Shown piece after piece: positions 62,412-64,000 of a stretch of 64,000 nt of DNA (positions are counted from its first letter, which is position 1; every line of letters begins with the position of its first letter). The translations under genes were made by a program, and so were the position numbers. Under the pieces are notes generated by a model, which was not told where the DNA came from, ran no database searches, and saw nothing but the letters and a program-made list of their open reading frames with translations. The stretch comes from Mariannaea sp. PMI_226 (taxonomy: Eukaryota; Ascomycota; Sordariomycetes; Hypocreales; Nectriaceae). The stretch is from contig JANFOG010000002.1 of assembly GCA_024336345.1 (NCBI GenBank), positions 2,356,001 through 2,420,000 of the forward strand. Reading direction: 5' to 3'.

Positions 62412-63470
62412 TTTTATTTCTCTTTTAATGGGAGAGAAACTCTGCATAAATATATGCAACAGGCTTTCCCTCGGTTTGTTTACGATATTAGCATCCGAGA
62501 CGCCCAGATGAAGATCATGAAAAGAGCCATGCCGTAATGTATATTCAGTTAATCAATAATTTAATCCAGACTCGCGATGTCCATGCATTATTCTCTCATT
62601 GCTGTCACAGAAAGATGATTTGTTGGTAAAAAGACCATGTGTGTCCAACACTTCATACAAGTAGACGGCAGGTAAAATGTCCCCTCTTGATTTGGCCAAC
62701 ACAATCCCCTACTCCTCTGAGAGAATGTCCTCCCCACGACGCCGTCGAGCCCAGCCACAAGTCGAGCAAAGCCAGAATGCCGAAGTCGATTCAAGTCTTT
62801 TCATAATAGAGAAACGGGGTGGACATATCCACCCAATTTGGCCAGTAATTTGGCCAGTTTTCAGCGCTGTTTCGCACCTAATCCACCTCCCAGGCACTCG
62901 CAACCTCCCGCTGCAGGTTCCACCACACGGTTCGTTGTAGTAAGTTGCGGTACACATTGTAGAGGACGCTTTGAAGTATGTAGAGTAATAAACCGGTGGT
63001 TTGCAGATAACAATTCAAATTCGGCAATATGATTGGTATGTATCGATGCTAGGGAGGTGGTCGACGCTCATATTTCAGCTTGACATGAAGCTGCGTAGGC
63101 TGGCGATTTTATATTCCTCAAAACAAGCGAACCAGTCGTTAAGAGAAGATAGAGTCAACAATACTGTGCACACCTATTGTCAAGTTAAAAAAAGAATAAG
63201 CTGCTATTGCGTGGTACTCTTTGCCTCTTCTCTTTGTTATCAAATGCAAGGCTCTCATATGATACTAGCGTTATTCAAAGGAACAAAATAGTCAACAATC
63301 CATGCCATCAGTTATGTTCTGTTATTTGTGAACAATTAAGCAAACCGGATGACAAGGAAAGCATGTTATTTCACGGTACGACTTTTGCTGTTCGTTTGTG
63401 ATGGTGGCACTAATTTCTTTGTTCGCTGATTCGCCACCTATCGTTCGCAAGCAATGAAAAGCAAGTGTTT

Positions 63471-63490
63471 CTATTCTATTCTATTCTATT
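63471..63490. repeat. Four-copy CTATT pentanucleotide repeat
   Basis: Perfect direct repeat about 300 bases upstream of the start of the right-edge gene. Confidence 0.9.
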
Positions 63491-63792
63491 CATCCTCTAT
63501 TGGACTCACGTTTTCGTGTGCCACTTGGGGCCCAGGTGTGAGCAACAGCAACAGCAGCCCTTCTTTCTTCCTCCTCCATCCACCACAGCATCTTCTACCC
63601 CCTTCCTCCGTCACACACACAATTACTGATTCGAAGTTTCACGTCTTCACACCGACAATCACTCTTCTTCAAATATATTTTCTCTCAGGACATATAACTC
63701 TTTTCTCTTTCTCCATAACACATCACGCATCTGGTGGAGTTGACAACAATCGCATACATCCCTTCGCCCCTAAATCTCTGAAACCCTCTACA

Positions 63793-63957
63793 ATGGCTTC
63801 GTCAACTCCCAATGGTCAAAAGATCAAACTCAAGATCAACCCCACCGCATCTAGTGCCACTACGAGGGGAGAGTCGACGGATGCGCCATCGCTTTACTCG
63901 CAGCAGACTTCAACCGCCCCCTCTCGCAAGAGGGAAATGAGCGGCGATGCGTCCTAG
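63793..63957 (+). CDS. Start of an unrecognised gene at the window edge, in-frame stop at codon 55
   Basis: The ATG at 63793 opens a frame beginning MASSTPNGQKIKLKINPTAS, after a C/T-rich leader. The KIKLKINP-type start is seen in some nuclear proteins, but I cannot name the family. The frame ends at a TAG (63955-63957) after 54 residues. Beyond it the same frame stays open to the window end and remains rich in Ser, Asp and Glu (SDHHASSSSSDESI). It could be a short real protein, a gene broken by a nonsense change, an unrecognised splice, or a sequence error. The rest lies outside the window. Confidence 0.4.
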   Translation: MASSTPNGQKIKLKINPTASSATTRGESTDAPSLYSQQTSTAPSRKREMSGDAS

Positions 63958-64000
63958 AGCGACCATCATGCTAGCTCTTCCTCTAGCGACGAGTCCATTG

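Larger units (their letters stand above)
62053..63792. other. Intergenic region before the right-edge gene
   Basis: About 1.7 kb with no supported gene. It includes a CT-rich run at 62381-62411 and four CTATT units at 63471-63490. The last 300 bases are C/T-rich and look like a promoter and leader. Confidence 0.5.

Noticed and set aside
62677..62957. Small overlapping frames on both strands near 62.8 kb
   Set aside because: No domain, no splice pattern and antisense overlap; not supported as genes.

Overview
The window looks like nuclear DNA of a filamentous ascomycete, most likely a sordariomycete and probably Hypocreales. The genes are eukaryotic, with short (about 47-134 nt) GT-AG introns carrying CTAAC-like branch sites. 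The spacers are long and rich in TACCTA/TAGGTA strings and homopolymer tracts. The gene set (snt2, env7, ams1, ura6, msh1, rpp0, trm82, a ydj1/mas5-type DnaJ, nop14, a DUF3425 bZIP factor) is typical Pezizomycotina core genome. I found no rRNA, tRNA, CRISPR array or transposon, and no prokaryotic features. The order-level assignment is an inference from style and not a database result.

Layout, left to right: a HELQ-type DNA repair helicase (-, runs off the left edge); a 4.9 kb spacer; a Snt2-like BAH/PHD/SANT chromatin protein (+); an Env7/STK16-type kinase (+); vacuolar alpha-mannosidase Ams1 (-); UMP kinase Ura6 with an N-terminal mitochondrial-type leader (+); an unrecognised low-complexity repeat protein (-); mitochondrial MutS homologue Msh1 (+); ribosomal stalk protein P0 (-); tRNA m7G methyltransferase subunit Trm82 (+); Ydj1-type Hsp40 (-); a bZIP/DUF3425 regulator (+); a CLIP-170/Bik1-type CAP-Gly protein (-); an unrecognised membrane-anchored helical protein (-); Nop14 (+); a GPATCH11-type G-patch protein (+); a divergent Hsp70-like ATPase with nine exons (-); a four-helix MARVEL-like membrane protein (+); and the first codons of a gene at the right edge (+).

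This is housekeeping sequence: DNA maintenance (HELQ, Msh1), chromatin (Snt2), translation and ribosome biogenesis (P0, Trm82, Nop14), protein folding (DnaJ, Hsp70-like), vacuole (Ams1, Env7) and cytoskeleton (CLIP-170). There is no biosynthetic cluster. Two short divergent spacers (rpp0/trm82, 383 bp; the membrane protein/nop14, 423 bp) are likely shared promoters with a ribosome-related gene on at least one side.

Exon structures were rebuilt by hand from reading frame, splice sites and conserved motifs, and reading-frame sums are consistent for every spliced gene. The most unusual observation is an apparent 2-nt micro-exon in the helicase gene that is needed to keep the conserved HHAGL motif. 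Others are a GC-AG intron in the Hsp70-like gene, a possible two-isoform arrangement in ura6, an overlapping upstream ORF before the bZIP gene, and an early in-frame stop in the gene at the right edge. I did not see an undescribed multi-gene system.
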